Notes: a model not told the origin generated them from the sequence alone. DNA of 30,473 nt from CAYTIB01 sp964437725 (GCA_964437725.1 CAYTIB010000073.1:1-30473); one strand, 5' to 3'; shown: positions 15,238-23,529, counted from the stretch's first letter. A program made the numbers and translations.

Positions 15238-15876
15238 GTGGCTAGATATTTGGGACCAAAATGCCGACTATGTCGCCGTGAGGGTATGAAGCTTTACCTG
15301 AAAGGTGAGCGATGTGTGGGCCAGAAGTGTCCATTCGAAGGCGGAGAACGAAAGAAGAATTTCGCACCGGGTGTGCACGGGATGCGACGGGGGAAGATTT
15401 CTGACTATGGTCTTCACCTTCGTGAGAAGCAAAAAGTGCGGCGTACCTATGGAATCCTTGAGCGTCAATTTCGGCGGTACTTTCAAATCGCAGATCAACG
15501 TAAGGGGGTTACAGGGGATAACCTCCTGGAGTTTTTGGAACGGAGATTAGACAATGTGATCCATCGGGCAAGCTTTGCAAACTCACGGGATCAGGCGAGG
15601 CAACTAGTTCGCCACAACCATGTTCTGGTGAACGGGAAACGTGTCAACATTCCCTCATTTCTTGTTCGGAGTGGAGACATTGTGGAGATCAAGCAGAAAA
15701 GCAAACAGCTTGTTCCCGTCCAGGAGGCTATCTCCCGCGCAGAGCAGCGAGGTATTCCGACTTGGCTAGTTCTGGAAGCCGATCAGGTAAAGGCTACAGT
15801 ACAAGAACTCCCTCGGCGTGCAGATTTGGCCATTCCGTTTGAAGAGCAGCTGATCGTAGAGTTTTACTCAAAATAG
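15238..15876 (+). CDS. rpsD: 30S ribosomal protein S4 (four-cysteine zinc form)
   Basis: S4, 212 aa, a primary 16S binder and, in several bacteria, a translational repressor. It starts with GTG after GAGAGAGGA. The N-terminal zinc site C9, C12, C26, C31 is complete (GPKCRLCRREG and ERCVGQKCPF). The S4 RNA-binding domain shows RLDNVIHRASFANSRDQARQ and LVRHNHVLVNGKRVNIPS. Ends normally with IPFEEQLIVEFYSK. It is followed by a 72 bp gap before rpoA. Confidence 0.96.
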   Translation: MARYLGPKCRLCRREGMKLYLKGERCVGQKCPFEGGERKKNFAPGVHGMRRGKISDYGLHLREKQKVRRTYGILERQFRRYFQIADQRKGVTGDNLLEFLERRLDNVIHRASFANSRDQARQLVRHNHVLVNGKRVNIPSFLVRSGDIVEIKQKSKQLVPVQEAISRAEQRGIPTWLVLEADQVKATVQELPRRADLAIPFEEQLIVEFYSK

Positions 15877-15914
15877 GACCCTTTGTGAGGTCAATTCGGG
15901 GTTTTGTCGTGGTC

Positions 15915-15932
15915 CGGTCGGTTTAACGGCCG
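15915..15932 (+). promoter_or_regulatory. Stem-loop just upstream of the rpoA ribosome site
   Basis: CGGTCG at 15915-15920 can pair with CGGCCG at 15927-15932 (six pairs, one G-U) around the loop GTTTAA. The second arm touches the GAGAAGGAG ribosome site that precedes rpoA. Such a hairpin could modulate rpoA translation, but the stem is short and nothing else supports a regulator. Confidence 0.3.
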
Positions 15933-15948
15933 AGAAGGAGCTCAGTAA

Positions 15949-16947
15949 ATGAAGGCGATGTGGACCGATTTCCATAAACCAAAATGGGTCGAGGTCGACC
16001 GTGGGACTTTAACCGATACTTATGGCCACTTTACTGCGGAGCCGTTTGAACGAGGATTTGGAATTACGGTAGGCAATGCGCTTCGGCGTGTACTTTTGTC
16101 CTCCGTAAGAGGAGCGGCCATTTGTGGTGTGCGTTTCGAGGGCGTTTTTCATGAGTTTTCCGTCCTCCAAGGTGTTGTCGAAGACGTGTCGGACATCATC
16201 CTGAATCTTAAGGAGGTCCGCCTCCGCATGGATATGGATGATGAGGAACCTCGTCGGCTGCACTTGAAAGCAAAAGGTTCGAAAGTAGTAACTGCTGCTG
16301 ATTTAGAAACGGATGGTATGGTTACTGTTCTCAATCCCGACCACCATTTGGCCGAGCTTCAAAAGGATGGTGAGATCGAAGCGGAGATGATTGTAAAGAA
16401 GGGGAGAGGATATGTCCCCGCAGAGCGAAACGCCGACGAATCGATGGGTGCCCAGTTCATTCCTATGGATGCTGTCTTTTCGCCTATTCAGCGGGTGAAT
16501 TACCATGTGGAAAATACCCGTGTTGGGCGCTCGACAGATTATGACAAATTGATTTTAGAAGTTTGGACTGATGGAAGCATTAATCCTGAAGATTGTATTT
16601 CCTATGCGGCTAAGCTTCTCAAAGACCATCTTCAGATATTTATCAACTTCGAAGAAGAGCCAGAGGTTGAAGAACCTGCTGCGGATGAGCACAAACAGCA
16701 ACTATGGGAAAATTTGCGTAAGAGCGTTGATGAGCTAGAACTTTCCGTGAGATCGTATAACTGTTTAAAGAACGCGAATATCCGGACGCTGCAAGAATTG
16801 GTAGAAAAAACAGAGCCTGAAATGCTTAAGACCCGCAACTTTGGAAGAAAATCCTTGAACGAGATTAAAGAAATCCTCGACGAAATGGGTCTTTCCCTTG
16901 GCATGAGACTTGAAGAAGAAGATTTGGCACTCTTGAGTCCGGAGTAA
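15949..16947 (+). CDS. rpoA: DNA-directed RNA polymerase subunit alpha
   Basis: RNA polymerase alpha, 332 aa. The alpha-NTD has the dimerisation segment EPFERGFGITVGNALRRVLLSS, and later DAVFSPIQRVNYHVENTRVG. The CTD has VDELELSVRSYNCLKNANIR, carrying the arginine that contacts UP-element DNA, and KTRNFGRKSLNEIKEIL. An acidic linker (EEEPEVEEPAADEHK) joins the two. It has its own strong ribosome site GAGAAGGAG. Normal position between S4 and L17. Confidence 0.97.
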   Translation: MKAMWTDFHKPKWVEVDRGTLTDTYGHFTAEPFERGFGITVGNALRRVLLSSVRGAAICGVRFEGVFHEFSVLQGVVEDVSDIILNLKEVRLRMDMDDEEPRRLHLKAKGSKVVTAADLETDGMVTVLNPDHHLAELQKDGEIEAEMIVKKGRGYVPAERNADESMGAQFIPMDAVFSPIQRVNYHVENTRVGRSTDYDKLILEVWTDGSINPEDCISYAAKLLKDHLQIFINFEEEPEVEEPAADEHKQQLWENLRKSVDELELSVRSYNCLKNANIRTLQELVEKTEPEMLKTRNFGRKSLNEIKEILDEMGLSLGMRLEEEDLALLSPE

Positions 16948-16988
16948 TGATCGTTTGCGGTCCTGGATGTAACTAGGGAGCTATATTG

Positions 16989-17519
16989 ATGCGTCACCAA
17001 ATGGCCGGTCGCAAGCTGAACCGGACGTCGTCACATAGAATCGCGATGTTCCGGAATATGGTTACCTCTCTTTTGGAAAAGGAGCGGATCCGGACCACCC
17101 GTCAGAAAGCCAAAGAAGTTCGGCGGATTGCCGACAAGATGATCACACTCGGCAAGAGAGGAGATCTTAACGCCCGCCGACAAGCTCTTTCCTACATTAG
17201 GGACAAGGCGGTTGTGCACAAGCTCTTTGAGGAATTAAGCAGGCGCTACGCCGAACGTCTTGGTGGGTATACCCGCATACTCCACTTGCCTCCCCGCCCT
17301 GGTGATAACGCTGACATGGCTTATTTGGAACTGGTAGAACGGGACGAAGAAAAAACAAGGGAAGTTACCGATAAGGCCAGAGAGTCTAAGTCAGAAGAAA
17401 CAAAAAAACTTGCCGACCGGGTTAAGGGTCGTGCAAGAAGGTCTAAGCAGAAGAGGGAAGCCGAAGGGCCAGTTGTGGAAAAAGAAACTGTTCCTGAAGG
17501 TAGTGGGGATAAGGGATGA
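16989..17519 (+). CDS. rplQ: 50S ribosomal protein L17 with charged C-terminal tail
   Basis: L17, 176 aa against the usual 115-130, near the tunnel exit. It has MRHQMAGRKLNRTSSHR, FRNMVTSLLEKERIRTT, AKEVRRIADKMITLGKRGD and the PPRPGDNADMAYLELV end of the core. From about residue 118 there is an added 58-residue tail rich in Lys, Arg and Glu (for example KTREVTDKARESKSEETKKL). The ATG is chosen over the TTG at 16986 because it gives the family N-terminus MRH. This ends the ribosomal operon. Confidence 0.95.
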   Translation: MRHQMAGRKLNRTSSHRIAMFRNMVTSLLEKERIRTTRQKAKEVRRIADKMITLGKRGDLNARRQALSYIRDKAVVHKLFEELSRRYAERLGGYTRILHLPPRPGDNADMAYLELVERDEEKTREVTDKARESKSEETKKLADRVKGRARRSKQKREAEGPVVEKETVPEGSGDKG

Positions 17520-17583
17520 GGCTGATTCCAACCACCTTCCTGATTGGGCTCCGGCTCATGTGACGTGGTTGGACACTTTTTCT

Positions 17584-17600
17584 CCCTAGACCTTCTAGGG
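17584..17600 (+). terminator. Possible stem-loop terminator after rplQ
   Basis: CCCTAGA (17584-17590) and TCTAGGG (17594-17600) form a perfect 7 bp stem with a 3 nt loop, 65 bp after the rplQ stop, exactly where the long operon should end. A T run (GAGTTTTTTC) occurs only about 16 nt downstream rather than directly abutting the stem, so this is not a textbook intrinsic terminator. It overlaps no gene, given the ATG start of the next gene. Confidence 0.35.
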
Positions 17601-17656
17601 GGGGATTGTCGTTAGAGTTTTTTCGGTTTGGCTGTAATCCCCGGAATTTCATACCT

Positions 17657-18109
17657 ATGTCGAAGCCTCCGATAAGCCAGCCGTCATCAAGTGAATCCAA
17701 TCACCCTAATACCAATTGCTTTGTTTGTGGCCCAAATAACGCCGTCGGTCTTCGTCTAACTTTTCACTTAGAAGACGACTTCTGTAGGTCCACCTTCACG
17801 CCGGATGAGAATTGTCAGGGATATGATGGGTGGTTGCATGGTGGAATCATGAGCGCGGTTTTGGACGATGTTATGGCCAACTGGTTTTTTCTGCGTGGGT
17901 ATAAGGCTATTACAGGAAGGATTGAGATACGTTATCGGTCCCCCGCCCCCATAGGTCAAAAGCTATCAATCGAATCGTGGCTTGTAGATCGTAAGGGAGG
18001 AGTGGCACGGCTAGGATGCAAAGCGGCGAACGTGTCTGGCGAGATTTTGGCGGAAGCGTCGGGTACTTATCGTCTTGTTGGGAAATTAACTGGCGGAGAA
18101 TCCGGTTAA
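17657..18109 (+). CDS. Hotdog-fold thioesterase, PaaI-like
   Basis: A 150-aa single hotdog domain of the PaaI/acyl-CoA thioesterase superfamily. The motif CFVCGPNNAVGLRL near residues 21-34 and the loop-plus-helix segment GYDGWLHGGIMSAVLDDVM (HGG at 61-63, acidic D70/D71) are characteristic. Such enzymes hydrolyse acyl-CoA thioesters; the substrate cannot be told. The ATG at 17657 is chosen over the TTG at 17606 because the N-terminal homology starts close to the CxxC segment and GGAA lies about 10 nt upstream. It stands 31 bp before ald and may be co-transcribed with it. Confidence 0.85.
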   Translation: MSKPPISQPSSSESNHPNTNCFVCGPNNAVGLRLTFHLEDDFCRSTFTPDENCQGYDGWLHGGIMSAVLDDVMANWFFLRGYKAITGRIEIRYRSPAPIGQKLSIESWLVDRKGGVARLGCKAANVSGEILAEASGTYRLVGKLTGGESG

Positions 18110-18140
18110 ACTTAATTTTCTGCCAGGAGGGGGTTCTCAA

Positions 18141-19250
18141 GTGATTGTAGGGGTACCAAAAGAGATCAAGCAGGATGAGTTTCGTATTGCAGTCACGCCG
18201 GCTGGAGTCCATGCTTTTGTAGAAGCGGGCCATCGAGTTTTGATTCAGAAAGGCGCTGGTAAAGGAAGTGGGCTGGAAGACGCGGAATTTTCCGTTGTTG
18301 GCGCGGAAATCGTTGATAACGCTGAAGACCTCTGGTCTCTTGCCGAGATGGTGCTCAAGGTTAAGGAGCCTTTATCGGAAGAATACGGCCTGTTTCGGAA
18401 AAATCAGCTTATATTTACTTTCCTGCATCTTGCCGCGAATTTTCCTCTGGCTGATGCCCTTATTCAAGCACACGTCGATGCCCTCGCTTATGAAACTATG
18501 CAGCTACCCGATGGGACTTTTCCCCTCCTTGCTCCGATGAGTGAAATTGCCGGACGTATGTCAATACAGGAGGGTGCTAAATACCTGGAAGTTCCCGAGG
18601 GTGGCCGGGGTATTCTCCTGGCGGGCGTCCCAGGTGTGGAAGCGGGATCTGTAGTAATTCTTGGAGGAGGGACAGTCGGGAAAAACGCGGCTAAGATAGC
18701 AGTTGGTATGGGTGCCAATGTGACTCTTTTGGACATTAACCAAAGATTACTTTCCTATCTTGATGACGTTTTCGGGGGTCGCCTCAAGACTTTGGCATCA
18801 AATACATTTAATCTTCACAAGGCCGTTTCTGAGGCAGATTTGCTTATTGGAGCTGTTTACATTGCGGGGGCACTTGCACCCACGTTGGTAACGGAAGAGT
18901 TGGTTTGTCAAATGAATCCCGGGTCGGTGATTGTCGATGTTGCTGTGGATCAGGGGGGATGTATAGAGACCACTCGGCCGACTACCCATCAAGAACCAAC
19001 TTACACGGTGGGCGGGGTAGTTCATTACGGAGTAGCGAATATGCCGGGTGCCGTTTCGAGGACCTCAACCTATGCTCTTAGCCACGCCACGCTGCCATAC
19101 GCGATAGCTCTGGCGGATGGTGGCATTGAAGGTGCTATGAACAACTCGATGCTTCGGCAAGGAATAAATGCCCACCGGGGCCACATTGTTTTTCCAGCTG
19201 TAGCAGAATCATTGGGTTTAAAGCACACACCGTTGGAAGATCTGCACTGA
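18141..19250 (+). CDS. ald: Alanine dehydrogenase
   Basis: Alanine dehydrogenase, 369 aa, the NAD-dependent interconversion of L-alanine and pyruvate plus ammonia. The catalytic residues R15, K75 (KVKEP), H96 (FTFLHLAA) and D270 (VDVAVDQGG) are in place. The NAD-binding Rossmann motif is GGGTVGKNAAKIA (175-187). HYGVANMPGAVSRTSTYAL is typical of Ald rather than transhydrogenase alpha. It starts with GTG behind a strong AGGAGGGGG ribosome site. It converges with the minus-strand oxidoreductase downstream. Confidence 0.95.
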   Translation: MIVGVPKEIKQDEFRIAVTPAGVHAFVEAGHRVLIQKGAGKGSGLEDAEFSVVGAEIVDNAEDLWSLAEMVLKVKEPLSEEYGLFRKNQLIFTFLHLAANFPLADALIQAHVDALAYETMQLPDGTFPLLAPMSEIAGRMSIQEGAKYLEVPEGGRGILLAGVPGVEAGSVVILGGGTVGKNAAKIAVGMGANVTLLDINQRLLSYLDDVFGGRLKTLASNTFNLHKAVSEADLLIGAVYIAGALAPTLVTEELVCQMNPGSVIVDVAVDQGGCIETTRPTTHQEPTYTVGGVVHYGVANMPGAVSRTSTYALSHATLPYAIALADGGIEGAMNNSMLRQGINAHRGHIVFPAVAESLGLKHTPLEDLH

Positions 19251-19323
19251 TCAAGATCTGCTAGAATCGGTATCCACCCTGATTTGTTGTTGAGAAATTT
19301 GGCTGGAACTTACGGGCGACAGG

Positions 19324-20886
19324 TTACCACCACTTCATTAACTTGAGATCTTCGGCGATAACATTTGCTGCGTTGTACCCCGGTGCTCCACTCATCCCAC
19401 CTCCTGCACCCGTTGTAGATCCACACAGGTAAAGGCCTGGAATAGGTGTGCGCGCATTTGACATGGAGATGTGGGGTCTGTGGATCCCGGTTTGATCGGG
19501 ATCGTAAGCACCCGACTGCACGGCCCCATGTACCATGTTGATGTTCCTTCTCGATATGTCGAGCGGTGTAAATAGGTAGCTACCGAGGATATTATCTTCG
19601 TCAACGTTTGAGGCAAAGCTCTTCCAAGATTGAATGAGGTGTTGAGTACCCTCTTCCCGGACGTCGTCCCAATTCTTGGCGCTGCCGTTCAGATCGAATC
19701 TCGCGAATGGCCACCAAAAGGCTACGTGTTTACCTTTGGGTGCGTAGGTTGGATCGAATAAAGTGTTACATGCACCGTTCCCCATGGGGCGAGAGGGCAT
19801 CTCGTCCCGATCTAGTTCCGCCATATTTTCGTAAAACTCATCTGTGGTTGCTGGACCCATAAAAACGTTGAACGTGCGATTTATATCAGGATCGAAGGGT
19901 GCGGAAGAGTACCGTGGGGGTTCGTTGAGAGCTAGATGTATTGTCAGGAGGGTATGATGCCCCCATTTCCATTTCCTTATTTTCTGGACAATGTCATCGT
20001 CAAAAGCTGATTCCCCCGCTAATTGGACAGTTTGCGGTGCGTCAATGGCACTTAACACGCATTGGGAAGCATTGTAGCGTGTTCCATTCTCCATCACGAC
20101 TCCTCGTGCCTTTCCTGATTCCAGGGTAATTTCTCTCACTGTAGAATTCGTTACAATGGCTCCACCAAATTCCTCAATGATGCGTACCAAGGCTCGAGGA
20201 AGCTCAAGCGATCCACCTGTCGCAACTGCTGTTCGGTGTAGCCCAGAGAAAATTGCGGGCAGAAAGCCGCCTGCTCCCTTCGTATCGAAATCTACTGTGC
20301 GTGCATGGATTATGAGACGAAACCAGTTACGGATCTTGTCGTGTTCAAATGTTTTTTCAATGGCCTCATTTACAGAAAGCGTTTGGTAGGAGAGCAGTTT
20401 GTCGGCGTCCGCTCCTTTTAATTGGTTCAACTTTTTCTCGACTGCCGAGGGTGATGAAAAGGCGAGGGACATGATCATCGGTCTCAGTCGAACGGAGAAT
20501 GTCTCGTGTAATTCTCGAAAGGTTTCTGCGTCTGTTCTCGATATTCGTGCAATGGAGGCATACGTTTTGTCAGGATCTTGGTGCAGAGTTATACAGGTTT
20601 CGTCCTGATAGGTCATTGCAATCATCGCGGGGGGCAAGATATAAGAAAATCCATAACGGCTCAGTTCCAAATCCCGGAACCAAGGTGAATCAACGCATCC
20701 GAAGTGGAAGTTAGCGTGCATATTATGTCGGAAGCCAGGGAGTGTCACCTCATCGGTAGTCGTTCCGCCACCAATTTCTGGGTTTCGTTCAATTACCAGA
20801 ATTTTGAGTCCTGCACGAGCCAAATAGGCCGCTGAAATCAGGCCATTGTGACCGGCACCAATGACGATTCCGTCAAAATCGTTCAT
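19324..20886 (-). CDS. FAD-dependent oxidoreductase, PYROXD2/phytoene-desaturase-like
   Basis: A 520-aa flavoprotein of the NAD(P)/FAD-dependent amine-oxidase/phytoene desaturase superfamily. The N-terminal dinucleotide fold is VIGAGHNGLISAAYLARAG (GxGxxG at residues 10-15). It is followed by VIERNPEIGGGTTT. The C-terminal FAD segment is GLYLCGSTTGAGGGMSGAPG. The overall pattern is closest to PYROXD2-type proteins, often misnamed carotenoid ketolases. The true substrate is unknown, and no carotenoid genes are nearby. A good AAGGAAG ribosome site precedes the ATG. It is transcribed away from the AT-rich region at 20887-21130. Confidence 0.85.
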   Translation of the reverse strand: MNDFDGIVIGAGHNGLISAAYLARAGLKILVIERNPEIGGGTTTDEVTLPGFRHNMHANFHFGCVDSPWFRDLELSRYGFSYILPPAMIAMTYQDETCITLHQDPDKTYASIARISRTDAETFRELHETFSVRLRPMIMSLAFSSPSAVEKKLNQLKGADADKLLSYQTLSVNEAIEKTFEHDKIRNWFRLIIHARTVDFDTKGAGGFLPAIFSGLHRTAVATGGSLELPRALVRIIEEFGGAIVTNSTVREITLESGKARGVVMENGTRYNASQCVLSAIDAPQTVQLAGESAFDDDIVQKIRKWKWGHHTLLTIHLALNEPPRYSSAPFDPDINRTFNVFMGPATTDEFYENMAELDRDEMPSRPMGNGACNTLFDPTYAPKGKHVAFWWPFARFDLNGSAKNWDDVREEGTQHLIQSWKSFASNVDEDNILGSYLFTPLDISRRNINMVHGAVQSGAYDPDQTGIHRPHISMSNARTPIPGLYLCGSTTGAGGGMSGAPGYNAANVIAEDLKLMKWW

Positions 20887-21130
20887 AATCTCACTTCCTT
20901 CTGTGCACGCGAAAACACGATATAGCTACAAGGATTGATAAATGGATTATCAAGTCAGGGTTTCAAACGATACTCCATTGGATTATACAGAAATATTCAA
21001 AGAGAAATACAGGTGGTAATTCTGCAATTAAATTTATTAGAATCACGTCAGAATAGGTATGAAGTGAAATATAGTTTGAGCAATTGATCAAAGAAAGAGA
21101 GTCTGTGATTAAAATAAATATGAGGCTCCA
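20887..21130. other. AT-rich divergent intergenic region
   Basis: A 244 bp region between the divergently transcribed flavoprotein and the unrecognised gene. It is much more AT-rich than its surroundings, particularly from 20930 to 21120, and presumably contains both promoters. I see no convincing paired -35/-10 boxes, no direct repeats and no RNA gene. The plus-strand gene has GAGG about 6 nt before its ATG. Confidence 0.6.
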
Positions 21131-21682
21131 ATGATCCCATGCTATGTCAGTGGAAAAGGGATGTATGCAACTGGAGTTACAAGGGCTTTTAAGGTTGCTG
21201 TCATTCTTGCTCTTGATCAATCTGGTCTTGGGTATGACACGAGGTATCGTTATTACCGAAATCAGTTTCCTGAAATCGGGGCAGAAGAATTAGCCAAGAA
21301 GATCTGTGCCCCCATTGAGTATTATGATAAAGATTGGAAGCCTTATCTGAAGCAAAATCTAGGCAGCCGTGATGAGAGAGAGGTTCTTGCAGAATTTGTT
21401 TTTGAGAGGGATGCTCAGTTTCGAAACGAAGCCAGTTTTGCGATCTATTGTTATGATGAGGCTGGGCTTGGATCCGGCATTAACTGCATGCGGTTCATCC
21501 GGGAGGGTAAACCAATTCTAGGATTCTATAACCCGGAGAGTGCCAAAGATGGTGCAAATCTGACCAACATAATGCAGTTGAAGTATGAAGCCCCGCATTT
21601 GGTGACGCTGATTACGTATAACAAACTGGGGGAAGTACCCGAGCGTATTGTTTCTTGGATTAAGGGTCTAGAGAAGTCCTGA
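21131..21682 (+). CDS. Unrecognised protein, possible nucleoside deoxyribosyltransferase-like fold
   Basis: A 183-aa protein that I do not recognise as a named family. It begins MIPCYVSGKGMYATG. The middle is charged (YYDKDWKPYLKQNLGSRDER). There follows a hydrophobic strand, a glycine turn and a lysine-proline strand (SFAIYCYDEAGLGSGINCMR, then EGKPILGFYNPE). That layout resembles the C-terminal half of nucleoside 2-deoxyribosyltransferase-like/SLOG Rossmann domains, where GxA-E-IGYA-x-GKPV is usual. The catalytic glutamate position does not hold Glu here. No signal peptide or membrane segment is evident. GAGG precedes the ATG. It stands alone between a divergent flavoprotein and a DUF3105 gene. 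Existence of the gene is fairly secure; function is inference only. Confidence 0.7.
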   Translation: MIPCYVSGKGMYATGVTRAFKVAVILALDQSGLGYDTRYRYYRNQFPEIGAEELAKKICAPIEYYDKDWKPYLKQNLGSRDEREVLAEFVFERDAQFRNEASFAIYCYDEAGLGSGINCMRFIREGKPILGFYNPESAKDGANLTNIMQLKYEAPHLVTLITYNKLGEVPERIVSWIKGLEKS

Positions 21683-21817
21683 AAAATTACTTTTCGTTAG
21701 GCTGGTCCGCCTCTTTCAAGGTCGATTTTATATCTGGAAAATTTGTTGTTGCGGGTGAATCGGTGGCCAGCATGCATTCGGATGCCTGCATGAGAACGTC
21801 TCAAAGAATAATGGATT

Positions 21818-22408
21818 ATGACAAAAACATCCCGCAGGGAGAAAAGAAGGAAAAAAGGGAAGAAATCGCGACCGGTTGCCATGGGGCGGGCCGATTCACG
21901 GACAAAACCCTGGAAGACTGGAAGACTCTTACTGTATGCGGGAGTCACCGTCGTATTGTTTGTGGCAGTATTTGGTTTTCACGACAGGCTATTCCATAAG
22001 CGACCCGGAGAACTTCATCCCAGTCTGGGAAATCGTCATGTCCCGATGGGCTCTGCAGAAAATTTTCCCTACAATACGAACCCACCAACATCTGGTGATC
22101 ACTATGATCCTCGCCCAAGATGGGGGATTCATAAAGACCCTCTTTTGAAGGGATTGCACGTTCATGGTTTGGAGGATGGGGGTGTCATAATCAACTACCG
22201 GTGTAAGGATTGCCCGGACCTTGTCCGGAAAATTGAGGCAATTGTCCTAAGATACCCCGAATTTGTTATAGCTGCTCCCTACTATCGGATGAAACCCTTG
22301 ATTGTTCTGACGGCGTGGCAACGTATTGATCGCTTGAGCGAATACGATGAAGGGCGAATCGTCAGTTTTGTCGAAGCCTTCAAAGGTATCGACCATCATG
22401 CACGGTGA
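21818..22408 (+). CDS. DUF3105 domain, membrane-anchored protein
   Basis: A 196-aa protein with a very basic N-terminus (KRRKKGKKSR), one transmembrane segment (residues ~37-54, LLLYAGVTVVLFVAVFGF) and a soluble domain outside. The motifs YNTNPPTSGDHY (85-96) and HVHGLEDGGVIINY (114-127) are the DUF3105 signature. Their histidines suggest metal or cofactor binding, but no activity is established to my knowledge. C129 and C132 form an extra CxxC-like pair (RCKDCP). The ribosome site is weak and the start could be a later in-frame ATG (M22). It converges with the hydroxyacid dehydrogenase downstream. Confidence 0.82.
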   Translation: MTKTSRREKRRKKGKKSRPVAMGRADSRTKPWKTGRLLLYAGVTVVLFVAVFGFHDRLFHKRPGELHPSLGNRHVPMGSAENFPYNTNPPTSGDHYDPRPRWGIHKDPLLKGLHVHGLEDGGVIINYRCKDCPDLVRKIEAIVLRYPEFVIAAPYYRMKPLIVLTAWQRIDRLSEYDEGRIVSFVEAFKGIDHHAR

Positions 22409-22464
22409 GTAATTTTAAGATGTTGCAGCGCTAGATAGACTTTCTCTCCCTTATAGCTGATCAA

Positions 22465-23352
22465 TTAAAGTCCTGCACGGGACTCCAGAACCTCTAATAG
22501 GGCTGAGTAGTCTTTATTTAGATTTCCCTGTGCCCCGGAGGAGATCATGTCTTGTAGGGTAAGGCTGATATAGGGAAGTGGGACACCTGTTTCACCCCCC
22601 GTTTGCAGAGCGTAACGCATGTCTTTCATGATAAGTTCGGTGGAACCTTGGAGACCCTCACCACCAAAATCCCGTCCGGTGAGCAGTTCATACTTGAACT
22701 CCATAACCCTTGAAAAGGCTGCGCCCGTCATGAGTATATCCAGCATCTGCTTGATATCGAGTCCCCCTTTCTCTCCAAGTATCAGGCCTTCTAGGAGTCC
22801 GGACAAGTTGACGCCCAGTATGAGGTTTGTCAAGAGCTTCATTAGAGTTCCTCTTCCGCCTTCGCCCATGAGGTAAATATTCTTCCCGAAGGCCTCAAAA
22901 ACGGGCCTTAGTTCTTCAAAGACCGCTTCATCTCCACCTCCCATGATTGTTAGCGCTTTGGACTCTGCGTGAGGGACCGCCCCACTGACAGGCGCCTCAA
23001 AGGGTCGGAAGCCACGTTTTGTGAGCTCCGCGAAGCGCTCTTGTTGAAAAGCGGGAGACATCGTACTCATGTCGGTCACGATTGCATTGGGTTTGGCTCC
23101 TTTAACGATACCCTGTTCCCCATAAAGAACATCCTTAATGATCTCGGGACGCATCAACATGGTAAAAACGACGTCAGCGTCCCGGGCGGCATCGGCAGGG
23201 GAAGAGGCCGCCCGCAGACCATCGGTCTCTAAGGCTGCTATCCTTTTTTCGACAACGTCATAACCGCTTAAGGAGAAACCAGCTTTCATTAGGTGGCGAG
23301 AAATAGGTGTTCCCATATTGCCTAACCCTATAAATGCAATATTTTCGATCAT
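22465..23352 (-). CDS. NAD(P)-dependent beta-hydroxyacid dehydrogenase
   Basis: A 295-aa member of the 3-hydroxyisobutyrate/tartronate-semialdehyde reductase family. It has the N-terminal Rossmann motif IGLGNMGTPISRHL (GxGxxG 9-14), the substrate motif EAPVSGAVPHA (119-129, S123-G124) and the catalytic lysine K172 in GTLMKLLTNLIL, with N176 four residues on. The usual SGG at the substrate loop reads SGA. Substrate cannot be assigned. A strong GGAGG ribosome site precedes the ATG. It lies downstream of the Gfo/Idh gene on the same strand with a 177 bp gap. Confidence 0.9.
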   Translation of the reverse strand: MIENIAFIGLGNMGTPISRHLMKAGFSLSGYDVVEKRIAALETDGLRAASSPADAARDADVVFTMLMRPEIIKDVLYGEQGIVKGAKPNAIVTDMSTMSPAFQQERFAELTKRGFRPFEAPVSGAVPHAESKALTIMGGGDEAVFEELRPVFEAFGKNIYLMGEGGRGTLMKLLTNLILGVNLSGLLEGLILGEKGGLDIKQMLDILMTGAAFSRVMEFKYELLTGRDFGGEGLQGSTELIMKDMRYALQTGGETGVPLPYISLTLQDMISSGAQGNLNKDYSALLEVLESRAGL

Positions 23353-23529
23353 ATGTAGATCCTCCTAAATTTACATGCTGTGTGATTCTCAGAGCTAAAA
23401 TTCTACCGAAGAAGAAAGCGATTAGCAGTCTGCCGCGAATTGCAATTATCCCAATTTGATAAATGAAATATCGAAATAGCTTTACTGCATTTAAAATGAG
23501 CCAGCCTGTTTTTTTGCAAAGACAGCCTT

